From Hymenopellis radicata (lineage: Eukaryota; Basidiomycota; Agaricomycetes; Agaricales; Physalacriaceae): a DNA stretch of 64,000 bases. The stretch lies in the NCBI GenBank assembly GCA_015501595.1, contig JADNRX010000054.1, positions 124,001 through 188,000 of the forward strand, written 5' to 3'. Made by a program: the position numbers and the translations under genes. This document shows, piece after piece, positions 33,816-44,875 of the stretch (position 1 is the stretch's first letter; every line of letters begins with the position of its first letter). The notes beneath the pieces were generated by a model that had not been told where the DNA came from, did no database searches, and saw nothing but the letters and a program-made list of their open reading frames with translations.

Positions 33816-35060
33816 TCCCGCCCCTACACACCGGTCCGCGTTTCTCACGATCCTTCATTCAAACCTAACCTTTCTCAAGGATATCTGATGAATGTTGCAC
33901 CTAGCCTTCGAAGCAACTTCTCCATCGGGCCTCTCAAAATTCTTACGTGAAACGCGCCAGTCCTTCATCTTCATTCAACTTTGAGCTCCACTTCACCCCT
34001 CCAACATGCCGATAACACTCGTCCAATTCACTGACATTTCACCTAGTAATATCCAACTTCGCTCAGCGCAGATTGCTTCAACGGAAAAATCGTCGATTAG
34101 ACAAACAATCCTATTCAGTTTCACGGCTACATTCTTCCAAATCATATCAGTTCACATTCTCCACTTTGACATGACCATGACCATCTCCGTACCCCGCGAC
34201 GTGCATCTGTAAGTCGTCAGTTGAGATAGATGTAGGTACTGTGCTATACGAACCTGCATGAGAATCATATGAAGATTTCTTTCGGTCGTGTCCAGCTTCC
34301 TGCATATCCAGCTTGCCATCCATCATCCTGTGGACGTTGTAGATATCGTCTACATGCGCGACATAAGCCGCGCCTGCATCACAGTGAGATCAGACGGTAA
34401 CTGGTGGGGGCTTTATGAGTTGGTGGACGATATGTCGGAATGTGGTATTCGGAAGTAAGAAGAAGGAAGTCGAAATCCGTTTGTTTATGACCACAAGGCG
34501 CCTCAGAGTATAGTCACGGCTTTCGGGAATACGCGGAGCTATATGCCTTCTTTATTTAGCGCGCGCATATGGCAAAGAAATGACGACGTACAATATGCGG
34601 GACTACCAATCGCATCGATGCGCTGTCTACCACATCCGCTTCTCTTTCGCATTTTTCCGACGTCGGCGCGGCTGGAGGAGGACATAAGGCAGCCAGACAT
34701 GCGGAGTGCATGAAAACATATCGAGAACGCGCCAACGCCTGTGCACTAGCCATGTCGTGGGCGTCATATCCTTCGTCCGGGGTAGCGTCTTCCCGTGTAT
34801 TCCAATCGCGATGTCCGTGGTAGAAGGCCAGCCACCCAAGTGCAGATCCATGGTGACTTCGACTGCCAGCTTTACCGCCTATGCGAAATAGAACATAAGC
34901 GACATGGATGGCGACGAGATATTGTTACGCACTTTAGGATTCAGCCGGAGCGTGGATTAGTCGACGTAGCACGACTTGTGAGGAGCGGCGAATAAGACCA
35001 TTGGATCATGATAGACGTTGCATCGCGCCTGCTGCCAAGCGCCGGTTACAATCCAGCCGT
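33816..35060. other. No gene recognised
   Basis: The 68-codon ORF at 34006-34212 (MPITLVQFTDISPSNIQLRS) has a hydrophobic segment but no family. 34550-35000 holds opposing ORFs without domains. Confidence 0.3.
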
Positions 35061-35069
35061 TTACCGACA

Positions 35070-36170
35070 AACAAGGACGCGCACCTTTCAGCTGGGCCAT
35101 GAACGAGTCGTCAGGTTACCGCCTACGGCAAGCAGCTACAGGCTCTCGAGGGTACAACGTCGCCATCTGGATTGGCATCATGGCAAGAAGGAGAAAAGCG
35201 CAACTGCCTCTTTCGGATTTCGATCGCGTCAAGCTCTTTCCTTCCCGCCGACTGGAATCTGAATGCTTGCAGATTCTGCTCCCATCAAATTATCAAACGA
35301 ATACTACATGCGCACTGTTATGACGGCAAAAATAACTATCACCGAAAGCTGCGCTCTCTGCATTTCTCCGTTGTCTCTGAATGACTACACCATTCTCCAT
35401 TTCCATTCTACGAAAATCTGTACATTCCGGCTCGTACATTACTGACGCACACTGCCTGCCATCATCCCAATCACAAGCCACAAAATGGACGGACATCCAC
35501 TTTAAAATGGGTCCAGTTCTGAACGGTAAGCCCCAATTCACTCCTCCCATGCCTGCCTCATCTCATAGACCACTCGATCACCTTGGGCTCAGGCTGAGAG
35601 ATGGCTCTAGTCGATCCAGCTTTTACGTTCATGGGCGGTCGTATCGCATGCACAACCTCGTAAGTGCCCCCTTTCATGGCAACGCGCTACAGCGGCTAAA
35701 AGGAGTCATCAGTCTATAGTCACCTGCATTTTGTCCTCGGCACGCATGAGAGGTTCGTCTCTTTTGACATTGGTTTGCCCCGGAATTAAGTTGGTTTCGT
35801 AGACCATGTTAATAGCGAGCATGACGATCTCGACATCCTCTGTGACGGGTGTCTCGGGAAATTGTTATCACCTCTCTCCGAGTCCGGCGTCATAGACGCA
35901 ACAAACACCCTGAACGCACCCAGGGTGCTTCTACTGCGTAGACTGCCATTCGACAGTTGTAAGTCCTCAAGCTTCCCGTTACATTCCCTCGACTCACCTC
36001 TGTCTACAGTCCAATCGTCCTTGGCGTGGGAGGCTCTCGGAGACTGTTGTCCTGGAGGTCGCAGAAGAAGACACGTCGAACAGCGTCCTGTTTGGTGCAT
36101 ATATGACTCGCAGTACGTCCTCGTCGCGTCGAGATGGTCACCCGTTGTTTAACGACTGCCAAAGACTCCA
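35070..36170 (+). repeat. Best copy of the B / TATA-leader / C unit
   Basis: Family B runs from gacgcgcacctttcagctgg (35080) through ggagaaaagcgcaactgcct to gattctgctccc (35270). The module follows: tctgcatttctccgttgtct (35357), ccacaaaatggacgg, a tttaaaa box at about 35502, gaacggtaagcccc, and the core CACCTTGGGCTCAGGCTGAG (35580-35599). After it come gcatgcacaacctcgtaagt, a donor-like site, and a family C fragment at 36114-36170. No long frame is open. It is the clearest evidence that the three parts form one unit. Confidence 0.6.
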
Positions 36171-36231
36171 ATGGCTTCTCCACTTGATGATCTCGACTTG
36201 GGGTTAACAAACTTCTCCAACGCACCAGTCG

Positions 36232-36687
36232 ATGATGCTCAACAGCCCCAGCGAGATGCCCAAACCGCCGGAGCCAGAAGGGTGCCTTGACCCTCGCGTT
36301 GAACTCGCGGCCTCTGACAATGAGTCCAGTCCGGCGCCTGAGGAGCGCACCAGCGGCCGGTTCCGCAAGAATGTCGCGTCCGAGGCAGTCAAGAAGGCGA
36401 GCGCGAAACATGCTGCGCCCCGCAAGGGCGAGAAGTGTGGGCAGACGTTTACCGCCAAGCATAATCTGATTAGTGAGTCCGAGTCGCCTCTTTCACCGTC
36501 TTTTGCGCATCTCAAAAGCGCACCACAGACCATAGGAACTCCCATGCCGGACTCAAAACCGTTCAAGTGCAAATATTGTCCTGGCAGTTTTGGGACCAGT
36601 GGGGTATTAGCCCGCCACGTCAAGAAGCAACACGATGACATGGACTCGGACGATGCGGTGCCTTCTAACAGTCCGACGACATCGTAA
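36232..36687 (+). CDS. C2H2 zinc-finger protein, about 151 aa
   Basis: A single open frame starts MMLNSPSEMPKPPEPEG and carries a basic middle part (VKKASAKHAAPRKGEKCGQT). One complete finger, CKYCPGSFGTSGVLARHVKK followed by QH, has C-x2-C-x12-H-x4-H spacing near residues 118-139. A preceding finger (KCGQTFTAKHNLI) has lost its first cysteine. A possible donor at 36472 (gtgagt) would splice out 36472-36518 but then meets a stop, so the unspliced frame is preferred. The C-terminus is acidic. It could be a nucleic-acid-binding regulator or a fragment of a larger zinc-finger gene; it begins just after a family C remnant. Confidence 0.55.
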   Translation: MMLNSPSEMPKPPEPEGCLDPRVELAASDNESSPAPEERTSGRFRKNVASEAVKKASAKHAAPRKGEKCGQTFTAKHNLISESESPLSPSFAHLKSAPQTIGTPMPDSKPFKCKYCPGSFGTSGVLARHVKKQHDDMDSDDAVPSNSPTTS

Positions 36688-36689
36688 CA

Positions 36690-37544
36690 CTGATAGACGA
36701 TGGGGTGGAACCGCATTTACAGCCTACGCGCGCAAATATTGTATGCTCAGCCTTGCCCGGCTGCACCGTACTCGCTCATCACTATCCTTAGTTGCGAGAA
36801 ATAGACAACCTCGTACGCAACGCGAAAGCCGGAGATCGCTTCTTTTTACATTGTACGTCTCCTTGGGATTCCCCGCCAACAAATCTGATGGATTTGTAGA
36901 CTCTGGACATGTCGAGCAGAGACGGAATGAGGATAACACGGAAGAAGATGGAATGGATGAATGTCAGTGATTGGATGACTTATTTTGCTGGCATCTATTG
37001 ATAAAGATTGTACAGGGAAACTCGAGTTCCGTGCGCAATGCACTCCACGAGTCTGAGTACCGCGCGTCGATTTCCTCGGAACCTCATTCGACCCATCCGA
37101 ACCCGGGGAGCTTTGCTGTCCAATCCGGCGACATATACCACTCAGGCTCATTCCGTGGTGCCATCGGGAACGTCAGAGAATTATAATCTCGCTGATGACA
37201 ACGATCTGCATCTGCATGTTGACACGCAGGACCTGGCTCGCTGGCTCTTTCGCCGCCTTCGGCGCCTGACCCTGTGGAGAGTAGTCCTTCGGCAGGTTAG
37301 TCGTCACCCTTTTTCAAGAGGACTTCACTCTCTGACCTGCTTAACTAGAACAAGCGCCGGCTCAGTCTCCCCGGCGGTGATCATCTCACTGTATCGGTGC
37401 TCTGTGGTAAGTTTAACGTCCTGTCACTTTATTGCGCGTCGATTATCTCATGAACGGACTCTCCAAGGAAACATTCTGTCCGCCCGATAATACTACATTA
37501 CTTAACCCAATACCAGCGCAATTGTGCTGTCCCTGGTAATTCTT
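36690..37544. other. No gene recognised
   Basis: ORFs at 36635-37490 are unsupported by domains. The stretch gcaggttagtcgtc occurs at 37293 and again at 37549, a short direct repeat of unclear meaning. Confidence 0.3.
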
Positions 37545-38130
37545 CTGCAGGTTAGTCGTCGCCCCTTTGCCCATACGACAACCCATTTCGCTGCCAGAAT
37601 AGCTTTAACATCTTATACATCACCGTATGGGGCCGGAAACTATGGCCAAAGACGGCATGCACTAATTCGTGAGCGCCCTTTATCTTCTTCGTCTCAATCG
37701 CTAACGTTTAGGATTTCGCAGTGACAAACCGCCTTTCTGAGCAGAGACTGAACCCAAGGTGACCGAGTGGTGGAGTATCTATCTTGTCATCTAGAAGCAC
37801 GAGTATTAGCAGTAGTACTTTTCCTGAATGACAGATGTTTCTTCAGCTTCTCCTTGGAATTTAGCTTCGTGAGTGATATCTGTTACCCTCGCTTCGAAAT
37901 GGTTGGCAGATCCTACACCTCTGGACGTACTCAAGTGTCAACACCAACACAAGCGCCCCCAGTCGCGGCAGTCGTTATAATATATAATGTGTTATAAGAG
38001 GCATGCGCTCATTGCGCACGAGACTCGCCTTTCATCGTAGGCGGAATGATTATGGCCCTCTGACTCGGTCCGGGCATACGACAAGTTGCTTCTCAATCCT
38101 TAAACGAAGAGGTCAGGATAATTCGTATCA
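37545..38130. repeat. Dispersed repeat family D, copy 1, carrying a reverse leader core
   Basis: It matches 49905-50395 at about 80-85% by eye: tacgacaacccatttcgctg, ctttaacatcttatacatc, gtggagtatctatcttgtca, tagaagcacgagtattagca and ggttggcag. It contains the leader core in reverse at 37763-37743 (ctgaacccaaggtgacc). No coding frame is shared. Confidence 0.65.
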
Positions 38131-38493
38131 TTTAAAATATAATATAATTCTCTGTAGTCGTAGGATTCAGATAAGGTCTTTGGCACAGCGGTGGAAGAGA
38201 CGACGAGCGACAGTCTAGGAGACATAGACGAGGATGCGAGCTAGGAGTTGACCACGAGATGGGAGCTAATGTCGAGCGAGTCCAGGGCGAAGAATTCATA
38301 GCAAGCGGGCCAGGAGGGCCAAGGCTGTGACGCCGGCCATCCATGGTGTGGTCTCCATATCGTTCAGCTAGAAGCGGCTAGCGGGACATAGTGCATGCTT
38401 AGTTTCGCGACGTGTGCGGTTTGAGACAGGCATACGCGATGATGATGATGTAGAGATTGGCTATAGTCATATATAAGATGGGAATAAGCAAGC

Positions 38494-38640
38494 TTGCATC
38501 AGCAAAACAGCAAAAGCATCTTTTCGGTCTTGGTCTTGCGCGGCCCGTCTTTCCGAGTCTTAGTCTTGCGGCGCGAATCTTTTCGGTCTTGCTCTTGCGG
38601 GCCGACATCTTTTCAGTCTTTCTCTTGCCATCTTATAGCT
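38494..38640 (+). repeat. GTCTTGC-rich element, copy 1
   Basis: It begins catcagcaaaacagc and continues as spaced cttttcggtcttg and gtcttgcgg units. The reverse complement of 40375-40160 starts the same way. Only two copies are seen, in opposite orientation. Confidence 0.5.
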
Positions 38641-38856
38641 TCCCGACTATTCTTATTCTTTCTGTCTTAATTTGTTCTTGCCAGAGGTTCACAAATTTGA
38701 GAAAAAACATAAGTTATATTCGAGTCAAATAAGCACATTAAGCCAAAGACTCCGAAAGAGCACGTCTCGCGCCAGTCAATGGCGAATGTGGGTTGCTGGG
38801 GAGGCCCGATAGCGATGGGAGAGTATTGTGGAGGCGTGCATGCGCGAAGTGGCTGG

Positions 38857-39480
38857 TCATCTGGCGGCGTCACTAACGAGAGTCAGTCGACCAGTGTTGC
38901 TTAAAAGAAACTGAGCGTACGCGGACTGGACTGTGGACATGTGCCGGACCGATATCGTGTAGTCAAACTGCGTTATTGAAGGCAGCGTTGGACGCGGAGG
39001 GTGGTTTTGTTGTGGGTAGTACACGTACTGGGGTAGAGCCCGACGAAAACGATCTGAAGTTGTGAGCACGTCGAGAGCGCTCGCACGGAGGGATACAAAC
39101 GTACCCGCAGATAGCGCAACACCAAATCCTATGCTAAATTTTGCGGGTACTGCGATGGGGGTACTACCGGGTAGGCTTACGCGTCGCCATAAGCCGTCTT
39201 GCGATTTTGCAATGCAGAAAGGAAGAAACAATGGAAGCAAGGGAAGGGAGATGGCCGGGGTTGGGCCCGGGAATTCCAAACAGTCGGAGTCTTTCTTTGT
39301 CGTAGTGGGCAGTACCAAGTCGCAGGACTTGAACAAAATTGAAAGCGATCGCGTGGTCCGTGCGCGAAAGCACGCCATCAGCTGTTGGATTCTTTTTTTG
39401 GAAGTCCGACCTTCCATTCTCTTGTCTCCTCCCACTGCCAAAACGTTCCTCAAGCTGGCGATGGACGCCGTACTCAGCAC
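38857..39480 (-). CDS. Open frame of 207 codons, function unknown
   Basis: A continuous frame from 39480 to 38857 includes AISLPLLPLFLPFCIAKSQD and FSIGFGVALSAGTFVSLRAS, two possible membrane stretches. No family is recognised and the opposite strand is also open for 144 codons, so it may be chance. Listed because of its length. Confidence 0.2.
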   Translation of the reverse strand: MLSTASIASLRNVLAVGGDKRMEGRTSKKRIQQLMACFRARTTRSLSILFKSCDLVLPTTTKKDSDCLEFPGPTPAISLPLLPLFLPFCIAKSQDGLWRRVSLPGSTPIAVPAKFSIGFGVALSAGTFVSLRASALDVLTTSDRFRRALPQYVYYPQQNHPPRPTLPSITQFDYTISVRHMSTVQSAYAQFLLSNTGRLTLVSDAAR

Positions 39481-40515
39481 GACCTTCTCCCATTAATGAC
39501 ATGTGCACCCCCGTACCGGATCAGGACTGGCACCGACATCGCGACCATATGCATCAAATCCGAGCGCGTACGAGCGTCGAGGATACCAGCAATCCTGACA
39601 CCGGATGCGGAAATGAAGGCGGCGACTATGGCGCGAACAGAGGATGCGTGTGCTTTTGTCCTTCTCGTGGTGTGTGTCCATTTCAATCTTCTCTGTATGG
39701 TGCACTGACTTGCCGTCATGCAGTACTGCCTGTACCCCGCAGGCTATATTTGAGCTGTGTGTTTCCTTTCTTCCACTGACTGCCCTCTGTTCTAACTGCC
39801 TCTTAGTCTGGCATTCTTGGAGGTATGCGCCGTCTCTGATTGGTTCCGGACCACCGCCAATGTACGTCCACTTTCATTATCCCCACCTCATGTCCTGATG
39901 CCTTGGTTGCAGCAATGGAGGCGCGCGCCCTACGATGGCAATGACTATAGGAGGAGCAGTGGTCAATGATATTCCGGCGGCTGAGGGGGTGCGTGGACGC
40001 AGGACTAGTGAGGGGAGGTGCTTGAATGTAGTGGTATGCCTTCGTGCCACATTCCATCGAGTATTGTGTAGTAGTACGTAGTACGTAGTACAGTACATGG
40101 TTGTTTGTCGTGTACCTGCATAATAAATGCTGATTTCCATCTATTCATCGTGTAATAACCTGAGAATTGATCCTGCTAGAAGACGGCAAGACGGAAAAGA
40201 CGTGGTGAAACCCGTCTTGTCAAAGACTGAGTTCGTCTTGCATAAGATTTCAGAAATCCCAACAAGAATCGTAACCTGGCTTCTGCAAGACTTTTGGTCT
40301 TTCTGGTCTTTTTGGTCTTTTTGAGCTTGCGGCAAGACCAAAAAGACCGGAAAGACGCGTTAGCTGTTTTGCTGATGTGAAGATGGACGCACCAGCCTGA
40401 GATTGCGGCTATTCTGGCAGCCGTCCCAGTAGTATTCTAATCGTGCTTCACGACAAGGTCAGCTAGACGTCGCATTGCACCTGTTTAAATTTTAATTATG
40501 AGCAAGTGCCGCCGG
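39481..40515. other. No gene recognised; simple repeats and GTCTTGC-element copy 2
   Basis: ORFs at 39490-40057 lack domains. A (TAGTACG)n tract lies at about 40068-40096. The second GTCTTGC-type element is at 40160-40375, with aaaaagaccaaaaagacc-type units. Confidence 0.4.
40160..40375 (-). repeat. GTCTTGC-rich element, copy 2 (inverted relative to copy 1)
   Basis: On the minus strand it starts catcagcaaaacagctaacg and runs through gtctttccggtctttttgg and gtcttgccgcaagc. It ends near 40160 in a gacggcaagacggaaaagac segment. No coding capacity. Confidence 0.5.
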
Positions 40516-40648
40516 TCAACGACAAACAAAGACGCGCACCTTTCAGCTGGGCCATGAACGAGTCGTTATGTTACCGCCTACGGAGAGCAGCTACAGGCTC
40601 TCGAGCGTCCAGCGTCGCCATCCGGATTGGCATCATGACGGTCAGGAG
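40516..40648 (+). repeat. Repeat B, left half split by the retrotransposon
   Basis: It matches 35076-35190 (acgcgcacctttcagctggg, ccgcctacgg, ggattggcatcatg). The match stops at gtcaggag; the expected next bases, aaaagcgcaactgcc, are found at 45056, after the retrotransposon. Confidence 0.75.
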
Positions 40649-40872
40649 AGGAAGGAAGGAAGGAAGGATTACACGGCTCGGTCCCTTCAGGAACGCCGGC
40701 AGACACATTACATGAAGTAGTACGTAGGTCCCAATCTACGATCCACCTCACTCCTGCATCTCTCCCCACGAGCAATCCTTAGCCGAGCTCTCGGCGCCAG
40801 CCGGGTAGAACTAAGGTGCCCTAGGAAGCTAAACAACGATAAGCAAAAACTACGGGAAGTGGTAATTATGTT

Positions 40873-43800
40873 TTAAGGCCTGGATCGATCCAAGGGCGTT
40901 GCGTAGAAGATCTCGAGCACATCATAAGCAAACTTAGCAGTCAGCGACACCGTCGACTTATCGTATATGATGCTCTGCAGGAACCCTGGCTGTGTGAGAC
41001 GGTACGCGTCTGCCAGTAAGTGCGGAGCCTCTCCGTACAACTTTGACAGAAACTGATTGCGCACATCGACCAGTTCTCGCGTTGCACAACACGTCAACAG
41101 CGCATGTTCTGGCGTCTCCACATCCAACCGGCAGAGTCTGCACAGTCGTTGATGCCTCGGCAGACTTGGAAACGCGTGGTCACTCCACCTTAATCGCTCC
41201 ACTGCTAGTAGATGCTCTGACAGCAGGATCCTCGTCAATGCATCTCTGTGTGGAGCTATATCCACCCTCAGATAATGCCTCAGACACGACACCACAGGCT
41301 TCGCAGATCCTGTCTTGCCCTTGGGGGGCTCCTTTCGCCCTTGAATCAAATACAGCTTGTCTGTGCTGTCCGTTGACTGCTGGAGGTCGGTTTCCATTGC
41401 TGTAACCACTGCAGAACAATGATCCTCCACAGACTGTTCAGACGCGTTGAGCACATCAAGCACCGGGATCACAAAGCCAAGGTTTGCCCCGGCCTCTCGT
41501 AACTCTTTGATCCATGACCGGTAATTTCCCGCGTCCAGCACCATCATCGCGTTCAGCGCTCTACGAGCCAGATGACTTTGCGGCAACGAGAGCAGGTAAG
41601 CTAGATACCGGACACAAAGCAGGTATCTCCGGGTGAGCAATGGCATCACCCCCGTCTCAGTATATAGTACAGATACAATCGAACGGGACCCCACACGAAG
41701 CATCCGGCGCAGGAAGGCCTTCTGTACGTCCAACAGCTTGGCCGCATGACTCTTCTGGTAGTCTGGCAACACATCACACCCGTACGTTAGGTGACAATCT
41801 ACTCTCGCCATGTATAACTGACGCAGCTCCTTAGGGGGCAGCCGTCCGGTTTTATCTTCCACTGACCAGATATTATGCCCGGACCACCACGCGGCACGCT
41901 CCTTTGCGCTGTAGTGATCGCGGAACGTGTTGGCGCGCGCCTCCGTGGTGAAGGAAATGCCCACATACTTCTCGTTCTTCGAGATCTCCAATACGCGGTT
42001 ACCAATTGTAAACTCTGGCGCTGGCGACGGCGCCGTTCCGAAGATCATAACTTTTGTTTTAACTTGATTGATGAGCAGAAAGTTTCGCGATGCCCATAGC
42101 TCGAGCTCGCGTAGCTTCATCTGTAAGCCTTCGGGAGTTGTACTGAACAGCAGTATGTCATCAGCCTGAGCCAGTATTGAGATGTGAGCCCCATCCATTA
42201 TCACATCATCAGCCCGCTCTGACACTGCCAGATCCGACATGTATAGGTTCCATAAGATTGGTGAGGCAGAATCTCCAGTGAGCAAACCAATCCACGCCTC
42301 GAACGACGTTGATGTGCTTCCATCATGCCGAACGTAATACGACACCTTCCCGTAAATCATTCTCAGCCAATCAAAAAGCGGTCCCCCCATGCCCATAGAC
42401 TGAAGCTTAAGCCATAGGGTTTCCCGATTAGTCCAAGGGAACGCATTCGACGCGTCAACCACAGCTGTGTATAATGGCCGACGATGTGCTTTTGCCCAAT
42501 CCTTTGCACACCGCAGAATGAACGGGTTGTTGTTAGTCCGATACCCGGGACGGAAGCCATTTTGATAATCAGGAATCAGGTTGTTCTGGCTGGACCAGTC
42601 TGCAATCCGCTTATGAATGAGCAGAGTTAGACATCGAAATAAGCAACTCTCAAGCCCGATCAGCCTATAGCTGTCGGGCTCGTCAGCGGGCTTTCCTCGC
42701 TTCAGGATCCCAATCAAGACAATTCGCAGCCACTCCGATGGTGCATCACGCCGTGCTATACACTCGTTGAATAGATTCGCGAGATCCTGGTTGTCAAACA
42801 GTCTGATCTCATCATATGCGATGTGATCGTCACCCGTTGCACTGCCACCCGACTTCTTCTCATAGAGCTCCGTCTTCAACCATTCAATGTCTTCATCAGG
42901 CGAGAACGGCCGTTCGAAGAACTTCTGCGGTGTCGTGTCCTCAGTTTCCTCCGGCATACAGGCACCACGTGCGGTATTGAACGCATGCTGTCCTGAGTCA
43001 AAGCTTTCCGGCATCTGTGGTGGAGGATTTAAGCGCGCCTCAAATGTGTTCTTCAAGTCGTTTTCATTGACTGCCGACGGTTCCGGTTTTGGGTCTGCCA
43101 GCCTCCGAACCTCCTTCCAGAACTTCCCCGGAGTGGCTGCATTTAGTAACCTCTCCCGATTTCGTCGCCGCAGTGCTCTTAACTTGTCGCGACCCCGATG
43201 TGGCAATGGATAAGCCTCGCGGTTTGGCAGGCTCTGTTTTATCTCTGCACCACGGACACCCAAGACTGACACCTTCGTGTCATTCTCATCAACTACTGTC
43301 CCAGCCAGTCCTTCTGACGCTTGTAGGAGCTCCGCAATGCGTGCTTCAACACCTTCAACATTGAGAAGTTTTAGATGCTCGGGGATAACAGCATGCGCCT
43401 GCTGCACCCATGAGGAGACTACATTCATATGACCGTTCTGACTTGCTCCGCCTTTATCCAGGTACTCAAAGATCACTCGCCCTGCTCGGGCGTTGATGAT
43501 CTGATTGATTAGCTGCAGTAAGTCGCCGTCTGGCACATTCCATGAACGGTCTCGAAACTCGCGCGCCTTATCAACCACAAGTTTCACTGTGTTTTTGTCA
43601 TTGACGAGAATGTGGACATGACGAGATTCTGGAGCGCGGTAAAGCGCTGTAAGTACTGCTGCTAGCAAGGCTCGTTTTCTACTCTGATCACCGTCTACCC
43701 TTGCCACCACATTATAGGCAGACGTAGCCCCAAAGAAGCAACCAAACAGAGCGACCGGTTGATTGACAAACGTTGACATGCTTCCATGGATCGCAATCTT

Positions 43801-44769
43801 AAGAGGCCCCGCTCTTGACGGCGATCTCACAGTCCCGAACACACTCGCAGCTACAATGTCCTCGTCGGCCGCTGACTGTTTCATATCCTCCACCATCTCA
43901 TCCAGATGATTCCGTGGCAATGGTTCCAGCGGAACACTGGGCTCTTTCAACCTTATGTGCGCTGCAGGCTGCCACACTGAGGCCATATTTGCTATTGTCA
44001 GAGACATGGCGGCATGGTCAGACTCATCTGGGTCGAAAGGCAGTATCTGAAATGCTTTAACGTTGTCCAGTACTGCAGCTGAAGCGATTGTATAGTCAAT
44101 AACCGTCCGTCTCGAACCCTGATACGATGTGTAAGCGGCTCCCCGATTTCTAAACCGTTCCAAACCATTTAGAATTGTCAGACCGAGCTTGCGACATACA
44201 TCCACCAACCAGCGCCCTCGCGTAGTCACTTTTGAGTCATCGTGATCTGCCGATATCCTGTCCGACGTGTCACAGTGCATCGGGAAAGCAGGGCTACGAC
44301 ACGCGGTGCGTGCATTGAGATCCCCCATAGACAACACCTTCTTGCCTAGCAGATCCGCACGTGCTAGGGAGATAGCTAGTGCAGCTTGCGGATCATCCGA
44401 CAAGGTTGTTGTATGCCAGCTAGTAGATTCTGGCAGAAGATAAACATTGTACAACAGGATATTAGGCCCGAGCTCAAGCACCATGAAATCCGGCCCAGAG
44501 AACTCTTTCGAGTACTTTACAAGTAAGCCATCTCGGATGATCGCAGCCACTCCCCCCCAAGCATCTCCAAAGTCCTCAGCTGGTGGCCGTGGGCAGGAAA
44601 TGATATGATATCCTGGAGGAACCGACAAAGTCTGTTCCGGTCGCAAGTGTGTTTCTTGAAGCAAGTTTATATCATGGCCTATCATTTTGTTAATGAAAGA
44701 CGGGCAGTCCATCTTCAAAGGGAGACCACCATTCACATTCCAGCTCAGAATCGACACCGTATCACGCAA
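40873..44769 (-). CDS. Endonuclease / RNase H-like / reverse transcriptase polyprotein, 1298 aa
   Basis: This is the retrotransposon's ORF2-type product, which nicks target DNA and copies element RNA there. Residues 1-260 form an APE-type endonuclease: ILSWNVNG, LLQETHL (E39), MGDLNA (D150, N152) and ESDHAA (D251, H252). Residues about 322-460 look like an RNase H fold lacking its catalytic acids (see findings). Residues about 660-960 are the reverse transcriptase, with YRLIGLESCLFRCLTLLIHK, FRPGYRTNNNPF, VVDASNAF (D772) and QADDILLFS (D870, D871), all catalytic Asp present. Near 1215, CRLCRLDVETPEHALLTC is a C-x2-C-x7-H-x4-C knuckle. The frame has no stop over 3.9 kb, which suggests a recent copy. 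The clade is not assigned; fungal Tad1-type and related basidiomycete clades are candidates. Confidence 0.9.
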   Translation of the reverse strand: MRDTVSILSWNVNGGLPLKMDCPSFINKMIGHDINLLQETHLRPEQTLSVPPGYHIISCPRPPAEDFGDAWGGVAAIIRDGLLVKYSKEFSGPDFMVLELGPNILLYNVYLLPESTSWHTTTLSDDPQAALAISLARADLLGKKVLSMGDLNARTACRSPAFPMHCDTSDRISADHDDSKVTTRGRWLVDVCRKLGLTILNGLERFRNRGAAYTSYQGSRRTVIDYTIASAAVLDNVKAFQILPFDPDESDHAAMSLTIANMASVWQPAAHIRLKEPSVPLEPLPRNHLDEMVEDMKQSAADEDIVAASVFGTVRSPSRAGPLKIAIHGSMSTFVNQPVALFGCFFGATSAYNVVARVDGDQSRKRALLAAVLTALYRAPESRHVHILVNDKNTVKLVVDKAREFRDRSWNVPDGDLLQLINQIINARAGRVIFEYLDKGGASQNGHMNVVSSWVQQAHAVIPEHLKLLNVEGVEARIAELLQASEGLAGTVVDENDTKVSVLGVRGAEIKQSLPNREAYPLPHRGRDKLRALRRRNRERLLNAATPGKFWKEVRRLADPKPEPSAVNENDLKNTFEARLNPPPQMPESFDSGQHAFNTARGACMPEETEDTTPQKFFERPFSPDEDIEWLKTELYEKKSGGSATGDDHIAYDEIRLFDNQDLANLFNECIARRDAPSEWLRIVLIGILKRGKPADEPDSYRLIGLESCLFRCLTLLIHKRIADWSSQNNLIPDYQNGFRPGYRTNNNPFILRCAKDWAKAHRRPLYTAVVDASNAFPWTNRETLWLKLQSMGMGGPLFDWLRMIYGKVSYYVRHDGSTSTSFEAWIGLLTGDSASPILWNLYMSDLAVSERADDVIMDGAHISILAQADDILLFSTTPEGLQMKLRELELWASRNFLLINQVKTKVMIFGTAPSPAPEFTIGNRVLEISKNEKYVGISFTTEARANTFRDHYSAKERAAWWSGHNIWSVEDKTGRLPPKELRQLYMARVDCHLTYGCDVLPDYQKSHAAKLLDVQKAFLRRMLRVGSRSIVSVLYTETGVMPLLTRRYLLCVRYLAYLLSLPQSHLARRALNAMMVLDAGNYRSWIKELREAGANLGFVIPVLDVLNASEQSVEDHCSAVVTAMETDLQQSTDSTDKLYLIQGRKEPPKGKTGSAKPVVSCLRHYLRVDIAPHRDALTRILLSEHLLAVERLRWSDHAFPSLPRHQRLCRLCRLDVETPEHALLTCCATRELVDVRNQFLSKLYGEAPHLLADAYRLTQPGFLQSIIYDKSTVSLTAKFAYDVLEIFYATPLDRSRP

Positions 44770-44875
44770 AGGTAAGGTGAGTGATGAAGACAGAGCTGTA
44801 TTATTTATGGAAGGTACATAATTGAAGGAGGGGACTGCCCTTGCTATTTTAAATGTAGCCAGTTCGAGGGGGGAG

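Noticed and set aside
39062..39779. Plus-strand ORFs of 107-146 codons
   Set aside because: They overlap a minus-strand open frame, have no domain and look like chance openings in GC-balanced sequence.
41043..44060. Several 65-120-codon plus-strand ORFs inside the retrotransposon
   Set aside because: They lie antisense to the open 1298-codon frame and show no domain; they are coding shadows.
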